Positions 11,289 to 21,995 of a stretch of DNA of 64,000 nt are shown in pieces (the stretch's first letter is position 1; each line of letters starts with the position of its first letter). Made by a program: the position numbers and the translations under genes. Source of the stretch: Bubalus kerabau (Eukaryota; Chordata; Mammalia; Artiodactyla; Bovidae); the NCBI RefSeq assembly GCF_029407905.1, contig NC_073646.1, forward strand, positions 10,062,001 through 10,126,000, in the 5' to 3' direction. Below the pieces are notes generated by a model that did no database searches, was not told where the DNA came from, and worked only from the letters and a program-made list of their open reading frames with translations.

Positions 11289-11586
11289 TATAAACCTTCT
11301 TAAGACACTCATGACTCCTGAGAAATAAAACAGCTTTTGCTGGTAGCCTGAAGTTGATCAGGTACCACCCCGAAGTCTGTAGGTGTGGTCTCAATCCTAC
11401 CTCAACTGTTTGGCAAATTTTGTTTAAGAACATTCAGTGGGCTGATGCCAATAGGAAGGAAATGGGTGATAGGCAACAAGCAATAAGATTCAATTACAGT
11501 AGGTTAACTTTTAATTGTGAACACTGTACTTCTACCTTCTAAAACATATTGAGACAAAAGATTTAAATATTGGTGGGAAGGTTTCT

Positions 11587-11798
11587 GGGCTTCCCAGATG
11601 GTGCTAGTGGTAAAGAACCTGCCTGCCCATGTAGGAGGCATAAGAGAGTGGGCTTGATCCCTGGGTCAGGAAGATTCCCTGGAGGGAGGGCCTGGAAACC
11701 CACTACAGTTTTCTTGCCTGGAGAATCCCATAGACAGAGTAGTCTGGCAGGCTACAGTCGACAGGGTTGCAAAGAGCCAGACACTACTAAAGTCACTT
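11587..11798 (+). mobile_element. Bov-tA SINE
   Basis: The plus-strand head (gggcttcccagatggtgc at 11587) and the BovA body (cttgcctggagaatccca at about 11714) are complete. It lies just upstream of an L1 3' end. Confidence 0.88.
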
Positions 11799-11837
11799 AC
11801 CATGCATGCACAGAAAACTTTGTAAAAGTGCTTCTGT

Positions 11838-12494
11838 TCAAAAACAGTACGGAAGTTCTTCAAAAAAACTAAAGATAGAACTACCATACAATCCAGCAAT
11901 TCCACTCTTGGGTATATATCCAAAGAAGATGAAAAAGACTATTTCAAAAAGATACATATACTCCAATGTTAATAGCAGCATTATTTACAATAGCCATGAC
12001 ATGGAAGCAACCATTAAGAGATGAATGGATAAAGAAACTATGATGTGTATATATACCCTAAAAAACCATGGAACCCTAAAAAAGAAAGAAATTCTGCCAT
12101 TTGCAACAATGCGGATAGACCTATAGAGTATTATGCTTAATGAAATAAGTCAGAGAAAGACAAATACTCTATGTTATCACTTATATGCAGAATCTAAAAA
12201 ATAAAACACACTAACATATATAACAAAATAAAAACAGATTAAGATATAGAAAACTAACGGTTATCAGTGGGGAGCAGGAAGAGGGAGGGGCAATACAGGG
12301 AGTGGTATGGGATTAAGAGATACAAACTATTATGTTAAAAATAGATAAGCAACAAGGATATATTGCACAGCACAGGGAAATATAACCATTATTTTACAAT
12401 AACTTTAAATAGAGTTTAATCTAAAAATATTGAATCACTATACTATACACCTGTAACTAATAAAATATTGTAAATCAACTATACTTCAATAAAG
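11838..12494 (+). mobile_element. L1 3' end
   Basis: The plus strand reads as the extreme C-terminus of L1 ORF2 (frame 11806-12024, with the segment 'PYNPAIPLLGIYP') followed by a 3' UTR with a G-rich tract at about 12265-12300. It ends at about 12494 after an AATAAA-like motif. It is old and diverged. Confidence 0.8.
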
Positions 12495-13101
12495 TATATG
12501 GAACCTGGCCTGGAACAGTGTTTATTGGAGGAAATAATAGAGAAGGGGCAATGGAGTTGTGTGACCCCACTCCCCTCCAAATGCCCATTTTCATAAGGGG
12601 CAGAAAATAGACTTTGCAGAGTCAGATAAGGGTCCAGGAGATGAATCCTAACCTCCTGGTTCACCAGCTCTGTGGCTAAGGATGCACCAGCCTCCCTTTG
12701 TGTGACCTTGGTCTGTGGTCCAAGTCTTGAAGATACAGTCATTTAGTATGACAGATCACCTTGGCTTGTTCTACCCCATCAGGACGCTTCCAGAAAGGTT
12801 ATTCTTTTCACTCTCGGCTTTAACCAGTTTCTGTAACCCAAACAGACTCTTGCCATAGGAAGCTAACTTCGTCTTTAGGAGGCCAGTGTGCAGGGAAGCA
12901 GCATCTGGACAAGTTAATCCTTGCCTCTCCGTCCACCCCTTGATTTCAAAAGATAGTTTCTGCGTGTCCTATTCCTCTTCACTACCTGACTTGCACCTGT
13001 ACCCATTGAACCCATAGGGCTGTAAAGCAAGTCTCTGGCTTTGCTGTAGTAGATACTGAAGGATGGTTAAAACAGTGGGCAGCCAAAGAATTAACACCTG
13101 A
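12495..13101. other. Unassigned intergenic sequence
   Basis: No gene or repeat recognised. Confidence 0.4.
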
Positions 13102-13750
13102 GGGACCTCCCTGCCTGTCCAATGGCTAAGACTCTGTGCTTCTGAAATCCATGTGGACGAAATGAGATCAGGGTGTGTGTATCGCACCCAAGCTCACGGC
13201 CCCTACAAGGAAGAGGAATTTCCTCACTGAGCTGGGCAGTTAGCAGTGACCACTCGAGGCTTGTGACAAGGAAGGAGTTTTATTGAAAAGAAAACAGAAA
13301 GACTTCTGACATAAACATCAAAAGGGGGTAACAGAGAATACCCCCATCATTATCTTGAGCAGAGCATTATATACTTTTCAAAAGAATATCTCAAGGTCGT
13401 AAAAGTTTTACCAGACCCTTTCCCAAGGCATACATCCTGAGGTAACATCAGTACAAGATTAGCCAGCAGGAACATATTCCTGCTAAGAAGGAAAAACATG
13501 CTTTCAAACAAGATATACTGTTGCTACATAATCATTAACACAGGGCCTACCTGTGACTGCTAACACCAAGAAAGTGAATACCTCCCTAAGAGCCTTGGAT
13601 TACTTAGCAACCTGTCTTATGTTAACTATATCACTTCTAATTCAAGAGGGCCCCTGTTCAATCACTGGTCACAGAACTAGATCCCACATGCCACAACTAA
13701 AGATCTCACATGCCACAACAAAGAACCAGCACAGCCAAATAAATAAGTAT
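13102..13750 (+). mobile_element. CHR-type SINE split by an LTR
   Basis: The head of the SINE is at 13102-13143 (gggacctccctgcc). The body resumes at 13634-13750 ('aactagatcccacatgcc' at about 13675). The two parts form one SINE interrupted by 13144-13633, and a short (GAA)n tract follows at 13754-13773. Confidence 0.75.
13144..13633 (-). mobile_element. Solo LTR inside a CHR SINE
   Basis: About 490 bp, flanked by CTTCT at 13139-13143 and 13634-13638. On the minus strand it begins TGATATAG at 13633 and carries AATAAAACTCC (reverse of ttttattg at about 13281) as a poly(A) signal, followed by a U5-like end near 13144. This is the architecture of a retroviral LTR. The family may be a ruminant class II LTR, but I am not sure. 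Confidence 0.6.
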
Positions 13751-13773
13751 TAAAAAGAAGAAGAAGAAGAAGA

Positions 13774-14105
13774 ACACCTAAAGTCCTCCCAAATACCAGG
13801 GACTAAGGGATCCCAGAGCAGATAAGACAAGAGGTTCCAGGCTGCTGGTCAGAGCACTTTACTCAGTCATTCTACCTGTTTCTATATATAGGAGTCTGAT
13901 TGTTCTACCTTGCCACCAGTGTGATTCTAAGCACAACAGTTTGGTCAGGGTACAATCCACCCCTTATCTAGTTTGCTAAGATGCTGAAACTTGAGCCATT
14001 TCACTTGCTTATCTGGTCTAGCGCAACAGATCCCATATGGATGTCACCAGTACATGAACCCCTCAAACTCAGAAATGAAACCTCATGTGAAGCTGAAGTT
14101 TCATG
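13774..14105. other. Unassigned intergenic sequence
   Basis: No gene or repeat recognised. A frame at 13991-14284 overlaps the mariner remnant and has no domain. Confidence 0.35.
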
Positions 14106-14180
14106 TATTGGACTGGCCAAAAAGTCCATTCAGCTTTTTCTGTAAGATGGAATACCCTACAGTATTTGGCCAACCCAATA
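14106..14180. mobile_element. Mariner-type DNA transposon remnant (short, TIR-flanked)
   Basis: The ends are imperfect terminal inverted repeats: ttggactggccaaaaag at 14108 and tatttggccaacccaa ending at 14178. Both are bordered by TA, the mariner target site. The consensus TIR in ruminants reads TTGGGTTGGCCAAAAAG. The internal transposase is missing, so this is a deletion derivative. Confidence 0.72.
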
Positions 14181-14740
14181 CTTTGTACAACAACCACTTC
14201 TATGCCCAAGGATGGTTGTGGATCCTAGGAGGGAGTCCTGGAAAATGTGGATGGCTACCACAGAGTGAAGACCATATTCACTAAAGGCAGACTGGAGATG
14301 ACTATCTGTCCAGACAGTTAGAAAAGTCCAAGGTCACATAGTTCATTCCAGAAAGGCATAGTCATTCATGGTCATTGTCAGAGGTGTTTCTACTGGAGGG
14401 CATAAACTTTGAGTAGTTAAATAAGACTGAATCTGTAGCTATGACTGAGGAGTGTGCATGGCCTGGTGAGGAGACGAGGTGCTCTGTAAGCCCAGAAACC
14501 TGGGTCCTTTCTTAGTGCTTTCACGGGCAGGCATTAGGTCGGGTAACACAACAGAGGATGCCAAGAGACAAAGAGGGCTGGGAGCAGACCCGGCATGTGA
14601 TACTCTCCCCTCCACATCTGAGTCTAGACTAATCCTCCTAATCTCCAGCCCCACCTTAGAGACTATCAGGGAGGAAGAAGTTTTCCTCTACCCTTCTTGA
14701 TTCTTCCAGCTGGTCTAAGACTTAAAATGACATGAGACAC
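14181..14740. other. Unassigned intergenic sequence
   Basis: No gene or repeat recognised. The overlapping opposite-strand frames at 14439-14700 lack domains. Confidence 0.4.
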
Positions 14741-15110
14741 GGGACTCGCCTGGAAGTCCAGTGGTTAATACCCCAAGCTCTCAGATATTAGTGTATGTAA
14801 AATAATAGCCAAGGGGAATTTGCTGTACGACTCAGGGAACTCAAATAGGGGCTCTGTGACAACCTAGGGGTGTGCGATGGGGAGGAGGTGGGAGGGAGGT
14901 CTAAGAGGGAGGGGACATATGTATACCTATGACTGATTCATGTTGATATTTGGCAGAAAACAACAACATTCTGTAAAGCAATTACCCTTCAATAAAAAAA
15001 TTAATTAATTTTTAAAAAAAGACCCCAAGCTCTCAGTGCAGCAGGCCCAGATTCAATCCCTGGTCAGGGAAATAAGATCCCACATGTCGCATGGAATGGC
15101 CAAAAAAAAA
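14741..15110 (+). mobile_element. CHR-type SINE split by an L1 3' end
   Basis: The SINE head is at 14741-14784 and the body at 15037-15110 ('tggtcagggaaataagatcc' at 15061). They are separated by the L1 insertion at 14785-15021. Confidence 0.8.
14785..15021 (+). mobile_element. L1 3' UTR insertion with 15-bp TSD
   Basis: A severely 5'-truncated L1 (237 bp) comprising the 3' UTR G-rich tract (gggaggaggtgggagggagg at about 14879) and an A-rich tail at 14993-15020. It is flanked by perfect ACCCCAAGCTCTCAG repeats at 14770-14784 and 15022-15036. Confidence 0.9.
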
Positions 15111-15115
15111 CGTGT

Positions 15116-15321
15116 GTGTGAGTTGCTTATTTGCGTCTGACTCTTTGCGACCCCACGGACTGTAGCAGGCTAGTCTCCTGTGTCCATGGAATTCTCCTGG
15201 CAAGAATATTGGAGTGGGTTGCCATTCCCTTCTCCAGGGGGATCTTCCTAACCCAGGGATGGAACTCACATCTCCTGCATTGCAGGCAGATTCTTCACCA
15301 TCTGAGCCACCAGGGAAGTTC
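15116..15321 (-). mobile_element. Bov-tA SINE
   Basis: Minus-strand SINE with the head at 15321-15240 and the BovA body down to about 15120 ('gcgtctgactctttgcgacc' at 15133). Confidence 0.88.
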
Positions 15322-15847
15322 CCCCCCAAAAGTGAATAAATAAAAATTAAAAGACATCAATTTTTTAAAGTATCAAATTTATATTAAAAAATGACATGAG
15401 ATAGATTAACAGAAGAAAAACAAATAAAAGTTCAATAACATGCATACATGGGAAAGACCCAGGAAAACTGGGTCTTTGTTGAGCAACTCACCAAATGGTT
15501 AAAAACCTTAAATGCAAAAGAGAGTGAAGATAAAAGAGAATTTTAAAAGTAGTGGTTTGGGACTTCCAAGAGTGAGGAAGGCAATTGACATTGAGATGGA
15601 AAAGCAAATGTTTGCTAAACAAATGTCTGCGGGGCCTTGCAGTCCATGAGACAGAGAATGGACTCTGCTCTCTAAGAGTTTTGCCCACCATTCCTACTCC
15701 ATATTCTTCTCAGTTATCTCTGGTGAGAGCTCCACTCTGGGAGTAGGCTTTCTACCTAAATTCTTTCAAGCAGTTAGGGAAAAGGTCAAAGTTTCTTCTT
15801 GAGTCTTTGCGTGGGCCTTGAATGTTTTCAGTTATAAATAATCCATA
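15322..15847. other. Unassigned intergenic sequence
   Basis: No gene or repeat recognised. Confidence 0.4.
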
Positions 15848-16085
15848 GGGACTTCTCTGGTGGTCCCATGGTTAAGAATGCGCCTGCTGATGCAGGGGAC
15901 ACAGATTTAATCCCTGGTCCAGGAAGATTCCGCCATGCCTCGGAGCAACCAAGTCTGTGTGCCACGCTACTGAGCCTGAGCTCTAGAGCCCATGCTCCGC
16001 AACAAGAGAAACCACGCGGTGGGGAGCCCACGCACCACAATTAGAGATAGCCCACTGCACAACGGAGACCCAGCGCGGCCAAAGA
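15848..16085 (+). mobile_element. CHR-type SINE, near full length
   Basis: The plus-strand element begins gggacttctctggtggtc at 15848 and ends gacccagcgcggccaaag at about 16080, with the repetitive 'ctgagcctgagctctagag' body between. It looks complete, although no clean flanking repeat was found. Confidence 0.85.
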
Positions 16086-17154
16086 TGAAGAAAATTTAGA
16101 AACAAAACAAAAACATATAATCGCATGTCAAAGAGAGATTTTAGGGTGCTGAGTCGTGCTCGCCTACAGGTTTTGCTCTGCTCTCAAAACAATCAACCTA
16201 GGGAGCCTTTTCTCCAGCTTTAGATTAGGTTGTATTTTCACAAACACCAGAGGAAGTGCTCGGCTTGTGTTTGTTTGAAAGAATGTCAAACAGAAATAAC
16301 TGCTCTTACATACTAAGAATCACATTCAGGCCAATAAGATAGATATTCATCCGATGATAAGCATCACTTCCAAAGTGAGGCCTGGGGATTACAGCAGATT
16401 CCTGTCCCCCATTCAAGCTCAGGAGGAACACAAAGGCCACGGAGTGCAAAATTGTGGGCAACAGGGACAGTGCCTTTTTTCTGGCAGCCATCGCACTCGC
16501 TCTCCTAAGCGTTATTCATTTAAATTGAATATCTACCATGTGACTTCACCCAACAGTCTGTTTTTTGTGTGTAATTAGCTGATGTTGCACTTTGTCTATA
16601 AATTCAAGGAGAAATAAAGCAATTCCTGCCAACCAAATGCCCTTCTACACCAATATGAAAATACAGTTTAATACGAAGGAAGCAGGATAGTATTTACGCA
16701 AAAGCCAGGCAGCACGAACGTGACTGCACAGTCTGAACAGAGTCTGACATCAATGTATATAGAAAATTATAGGCAAGAATAATTAAAACCACCTTCATCT
16801 CTGAGATAGATTGTCTCTATATACCTTCAAAGTTAGCCCGGAGGGTAAATGTGTTTACAGCTTAAAGGATCAGAAAGCCCACCGATTTGTATTGCAAAAT
16901 CAAAAGGTTGGCCCTCCTATGGGGCCTATTCTATTTCCCAGAAACATCCCAAGCTGAGGGAGAGGAGATGTCAGGGTGGGAAAAGTTTTCCTGGACCTTC
17001 TTAGAGACTCTAGGTCTAAAAATTGAACCCATAGAGACAGGACAAGAGCATACAAACTTATTTAATGTAAGTTTTATGTGACACTGAGGCTTCATAAGGA
17101 AATGAAGACCTAAAGAGACAGAGTACGGTACTTTTATACTAGGTTTGATGAAGG
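16086..17154. other. Unassigned intergenic sequence
   Basis: About 1.1 kb with no gene or repeat recognised. Confidence 0.4.
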
Positions 17155-17689
17155 TGTGAAGGAGGAAACAGACAGAACAGGCTCTGTCTTGAAAACAGGA
17201 CTCCATCTTGGGCTGGACTGTGGACGTTGAGCTATATGCCCAGTATCTATGGAAACGACATACCAACTGGAAAACCAGGCCCCCGGGAGGAAGAGCCCCA
17301 GGACTCGTACCTAGACTCTCCTTCACCTAAAAGAATACCCTAATTATCTGTGTAACCGAATAGAATCATACACTCTCTTATGCTTATTGGGGTATGACCA
17401 CAGCCCTATTGATAATTGCCCACTGTCAACTACCTAGGCTTAAGGCATACGAATCACAGGTTAACTTTGATTGTATCTTTCTTTTCCTTTGTTCAGACTA
17501 GTTTCAGGGAATTTAGGGAGGTGAGTTTGGGCTCGTACATTTAGGGTATATAAGGTTTTCACAAAAACTGGTCGGGGTCCTTGGCTAAGAGGAGACTCTG
17601 CCTTGGGCCCGCCGGTGTAATAAACTGCACTCCACTATCTGCATTGTCCTTCTGAGTGAGTTTGTTTCCCGGAATGCGCGGCTACAACA
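17155..17689 (+). mobile_element. Probable solo LTR
   Basis: The block starts TGTGAAGGAGG and ends GGCTACAACA, giving TG...CA termini. It has a TATATAAGG box near 17548 and an AATAAA signal at 17619-17624, in the spacing expected of U3-R-U5. I did not find a convincing target duplication. The family is unknown. Confidence 0.55.
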
Positions 17690-17717
17690 GGTGGACAGTC
17701 GTGGAGGACAAGTTAAG

Positions 17718-18342
17718 AAGTTGTTTAGTCGCTAAGTCGTGTTCGACTCTTTTGTGACCCCATGGACTGTAGCACCCAAGTCTTCTCTGTCCATGGGATT
17801 TCCCAGGCAAGGATTGTAGGGTAAGGGAATTAGAGAAAGCGAGGTCAGAGAAAGAATGAGACTGGCACTTCACAAGAACAGATCACCTTTAATGAGGCGA
17901 GAAGGGGGCAGCAGTCAGAATAGTGAGCTGCTGCACTAACTCAAGAAAAGAGTAAGGATATATAGGCATATAAGTGGAAATCTACTGTCTTAAGGGGGCC
18001 TGTTCTTCTCCAAGGTTGTTCGGATTAATTATCTCTTAAATGGCTGGGGCAAGGAATTCTGGAGATGGGCCAGAGGCTGGGACCGGTTGGGAGCTGGGCA
18101 TAATCAACCTTAATGTCCATTTTTTTTCTTCGGGTGAGAGAGTTCTTTGTTTTGCATAGAATGGTAGGGAGGACCCGGAGGGGAGTTTTAACTCCAGGCT
18201 ATTTTGAGCAGTGTAACTTTCCTTCAAGGATACTGGAGTGTGTTGCCCTTTCCTTCTCCGGGGGAATCTTCCTGACTAATGGGCTGAACCCGAGGCTCCT
18301 GTGTGGCAGGTGGATTCTTTACTTCTAGTCAACTGGGAAGCC
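17718..18342 (-). mobile_element. Bov-tA SINE split by a solo LTR
   Basis: The SINE body is at 17718-17814 and the head at 18227-18342 on the minus strand. Removing 17815-18226 and one copy of AGGAT restores the continuous SINE order. Confidence 0.88.
17815..18226 (-). mobile_element. Solo ERV LTR (family X, copy 1) with AGGAT target duplication
   Basis: This is a 412-bp LTR whose plus-strand ends are TGTAGGG and CCTTCA, so on the minus strand it is TGAAGG...CCCTACA. Perfect 5-bp duplications AGGAT sit at 17810-17814 and 18227-18231. The motif ATTAAAGGTGATCTGTTC (minus strand, about 17898-17881) provides a poly(A)-signal-like sequence. A second copy is at 19951-20361 and a fragment at 44987-45216. 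Confidence 0.85.
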
Positions 18343-19251
18343 CTAGTCATGGAGTGTGAGGTCTAACTGAAGTAAATTGGGGGAAACTTAGCAAGACTGG
18401 TTGGTTAGGATTCTTCTTGGTGTCCCTCTGTCTTCAGAGACAAGAATGCTCCTTTCCCAGGTTTAGGGAGGGCACTTCTCACCTGAGGGTTTTATGGCCT
18501 ATTTCTGGAAAAGAAAGTGGGGGAGGGGAGGAGAAGGTCTGAGCAATTTCACTTCTTCTACTGTTTACTCAAACTCTTTCAGCCTAAAATATTCAATATG
18601 TCAAGGTACAATGTTTTAGGCTAGTTGTGTCCTGAGCCCATCAGAGGCAATCACCTTCCTTTTATTTTTTAAACAAAGAAAGCTTGCTCATCTTACCCTG
18701 ACTTGGCTTGCTCCTGTCTTTCCTGCAACTGCTACTAATCACCTAGGAGAACAAATCATACAAAAACTGCCAGAATCTATTTTATATACATCTTTATATA
18801 TTTATAGACAAACATATTCCGGTAAAATTTTTTTGAAAAACACAGAAGTGTATAGAATGGAAAGGTAAAATTTTCTTTCTCCCCCACCCTCCACCACAGC
18901 CTACCTTGCCCCTACTCCTCCCCTTTCTCTAGAAGGGACTCTGACCTATTTTTATGTATATCAAGAAACAAAGACAGAAGTGGTCTGAATGGTTAGGGAG
19001 ATTCTCTGGCTTCCTGGGTCTTTTGCATCTCAAAGACATCAAGGCCATCAAATCAGAGTCTGTGGCATTGAAGGCCATTTATTGCATGAGGTTTTTCATT
19101 TATTTATAATGAATTTTATCTGAAAGTCAAAACTTGCCAGACATTAACCTTGACAACTTGATCAACGAATCGACAAGATCTGTGATGGAGTCCTGGTCTA
19201 ATTAAGATTTCTGGGCTTGTACTGATGAATTTTGACAAATTAAAAGATCCT
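18343..19251. other. Unassigned intergenic sequence
   Basis: No gene or repeat recognised. Confidence 0.4.
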
Positions 19252-19384
19252 GGGAATTTTCCCTGGTGGTTCAGTGGTTAGGACACTGCTTTCACTGCAG
19301 TGGCCTGGGTTCAATCCCTAGTCTGGGAACTAAGATCTTGTAAGCTGTGCAGCACAGCCAAAAAAAGAAAAAAATAAATAAAAG
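19252..19384 (+). mobile_element. CHR-type SINE fragment
   Basis: The plus-strand head is gggaattttccctggtggtt, followed by a 'gttcaatccctagtctggga' B-box region at about 19309 and an A-rich tail to 19384. Confidence 0.78.
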
Positions 19385-19427
19385 ATATTAAAGGTGCCTC
19401 TTCTCTCCCTTCTTTCCTTTCTCCCTC

Positions 19428-19920
19428 TGTTGCAGAAACCGATAAACCAAGCACCACATTCAGAGAGTCAGAGAACTCAGGTTTATTACCCTGGTGGGCC
19501 CAGAGGAGTTAACACTCCAATCTCTGAGCCCCGAACAAAGGGATTACAGAGTTTTTATATACAGATTATAGGGGGCAAAACTAGCTGCTAATAGGCTACT
19601 TTAAGGGGTTTCGCATGGGCAGGAACAGCAGTCAAGACGGGATGCCTGACCTTTACACAGACAGGCGTGATTAAGCAGGTGTGCAGGGGCTGGGCAACTG
19701 CAAAGAGCAGGACAAGGATGAGTGAGATAAGCCCCAGTTCCTAGTATTGTTAAGTCCCCACTTTCTGAGAGTAGGTGACCTACGTGATCCAGACTTTGTA
19801 AGGAGCAAGCTGAGTTACAGAGGCAGAAGGAGCAGGAGGTTATGTAAAATTTTAACTTTTCCTCTTCACCTCCTCTTCCCTTTCTCCACGCTGGGAACAT
19901 TCTTCCGGACCAGTTTCACA
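19428..19920 (-). mobile_element. Solo LTR (family Y, copy 1)
   Basis: The minus strand starts TGTGAAACTGG at 19920 and ends TTTCTGCAACA at 19428. It carries a TATAAAAACT box (about 19554) and AATAAACC (about 19477). The 493-bp length and TG...CA ends fit an LTR. The same U3/R motifs occur in the copy at 26664-27019. Confidence 0.75.
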
Positions 19921-19950
19921 CCTGTCAAAGACTTCAGTTACTGCCTTCAT

Positions 19951-20361
19951 TAGGGTAAGGTAAGGGAACTACAGAGGGTGAGGTTCAGACAAAGAACGAG
20001 ACTCTACAGGAACAGATCACCTTTAATGAGGCAAGAAGGGGCAGCATTCGGACCAGTGAGCTGCTGCACTAAGTCAAGAAAAGGCTAGGTGTATATATAG
20101 AAAACATATATATGCAGAGATATATTGTTTTGAGGGGGTCTGTTTTTCCTCAAGACTATTTTGATTAGCTGTCTTCTAACAATTGGGGCAAGGAATTCCT
20201 GAGACCTGCCGGAGACTGGGACCAGCTGGGAGCTGAACGTAATCAATCTTAATGTTTTCCTTTCTTTGGGGGAGAAAGTTCTTTATTCTGTATAGAATGG
20301 GGGAAAGATCCAGAGGGGAGTTTTAACTTCAGGCTATTTTGAGCTGTGTAGCTTTCCTTCA
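19951..20361 (-). mobile_element. Solo LTR (family X, copy 2)
   Basis: About 411 bp, colinear with the LTR at 17815-18226 over its whole length (shared landmarks: gaacagatcacctttaatga at 20009 and ggggcaaggaattcctgaga at 20184). ATTAG flanks it at 19949-19953 and 20362-20366, but the right-hand terminal TG on the plus strand is degenerate, so the exact junction is ambiguous. Confidence 0.8.
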
Positions 20362-20559
20362 ATTAGGATAACTCTGAAGCTCAATACACCCTACAGCCTA
20401 GCACATCCTGATATGTCTCAGCAGGACTGGCAGCCCAGAGTGGCTCCACCACCCAACTCAACGTCCACACAGAAACCGGAGTGTAACCCTGGAATTCACC
20501 CTCTTTTCAGTCCCCCACATCAAATTGATGTCCAAGTCCAGTGCCTTCTACTTCCTTGT

Positions 20560-21257
20560 TAGTTCTTTACAGAACTTAACAACGAGTGGGCCCTGCACAC
20601 TGCTGTGCCCCAGACGTGGTGACGGTGGGCTGAATTATCAGTGCGGCAGCTGCAGGAGGTGAGGGGCAGATCCCCAGGCCTGGTGACCTTGATCTTGGGT
20701 GGCCTCAACCTGCAGCAGCTTGGAGCGGGGCTTGGGATCCCAGCAGGAGACTGGGCTGGGTCATGGTGGTGAGAGCACCAGGTACGAGCCACTAGATCAG
20801 AAAAGAATTCCCACAAGGGCAGAAAGTAGTAAAACAAAGTATTTATTAGGAAGAAAGAGAGTACGTGTGGATAGGCACACGTGCAGACTCAGAAGGATAG
20901 AGAGTCGCTGAATTGTGCTCTCGTGGCAGTTTGAATTACTTTTATGAGGCATTTCTTCTGGGTTTCCTTTGACCAATCATTTTGGTTTGCCTGGTTCACC
21001 GTCCCTATTTGCTGTATCTCAGGATCCTCCCAGGTGCGCGCACACATCTCTTAGCCAAAATGGATTTTACCGAAAAGGCATATGGGTAGGGAACATCCCT
21101 TGAGCTAACTCCCCTTTGGCCTCCAAGGAGTCTTTTCTCTGCATGTGTGGTCAGGGAGGTCTCCTGACTTTGAGAATAAGAAATAAGTGATCTGGACAGG
21201 GCCCAGTCTCCTCCCTTAATTGTTCTCCTATTCTCATCTTGGAGTTTCATCCCACAG
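20560..21257 (-). mobile_element. LTR-like block, possibly class II ERV
   Basis: The minus strand starts TGTGGGATGAAACTCC at 21257 and has an AATAAATAC poly(A)-signal-like motif (reverse of 20838-20846) followed by a long R/U5-like region. A partly similar block lies at 52880-53195. I could not fix the left boundary. Confidence 0.35.
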
Positions 21258-21284
21258 GGAATGAATCTCTAATGCCTTTACGCC

Positions 21285-21305
21285 GGGGGGGGGGGGGGGG
21301 GGGGG
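21285..21305 (+). repeat. Poly(G) tract, 21 bases
   Basis: A single uninterrupted run of 21 G. Long G runs are rare in mammalian DNA and can be miscounted during sequencing, so the true length is uncertain. Confidence 0.9.
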
Positions 21306-21995
21306 CGGCATGGGGATAGAGTAAGTGGGCCTCAGCCCCAACTTGTGAGCACTGCCCTCCAAGCACCCTAGTGCACAAGATGTACAACATCACTTTTTTC
21401 CCCCAAAGAAGGCAGGATTTATTACTTGCAGCAAGTAAGGAGGACATATGCTTTCCCAAAGCAGCGTCTCAATAGCATCACTTTTCTGTGTGTTCTGTAT
21501 CCTCTCCTCTCCATCTCCATGGCCATCGTGACTGGTCCCCACCTGGTGTCATCTCTCTGCTTCAGGCCTGTCCATCCACTCCACACCAGAGCCTGCCCCT
21601 GACCATACACCTTCCTGCTTCCCTGTCATCCACAGGATAAACTTCAGGCTCATACCCCAGACAACCAGGCTGTAGGACTCTTCTGTACTCATTTAACCTT
21701 TCCTGCCTTCTCTCTCCCTCCATTCCCTTCTTCCCCTACTTTCTAGTTATGCCAAACCACAGATTTATCCATTGTTCCTTCAGTGCCATTCCAAAAATCA
21801 AAATCCAAAATCATTTTAACAACCAAACATTTTCCTTTCTTTCACAACAAATTCATTTCGTAGCAAATGACTGACTGGTGGCTATTTATGGTCTTAATTT
21901 GCTACACTTAGTGTACATATTTGTAGATTTTCCCTACAGATGAATTAATAGTTTGCAATACTTACTGAGAAGTTATGAAAATATGTATAGGTAGC
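21306..21995. other. Unassigned sequence, partly L2-like
   Basis: The pyrimidine-rich part at 21480-21760 resembles an old L2 LINE 3' region, but the match is weak. No gene. Confidence 0.3.

Noticed and set aside
17155..17689. The TATATAAGG and AATAAA motifs considered as a host gene promoter and terminator.
   Set aside because: They lie inside a TG...CA-bounded block with LTR spacing and there is no coding sequence next to it.
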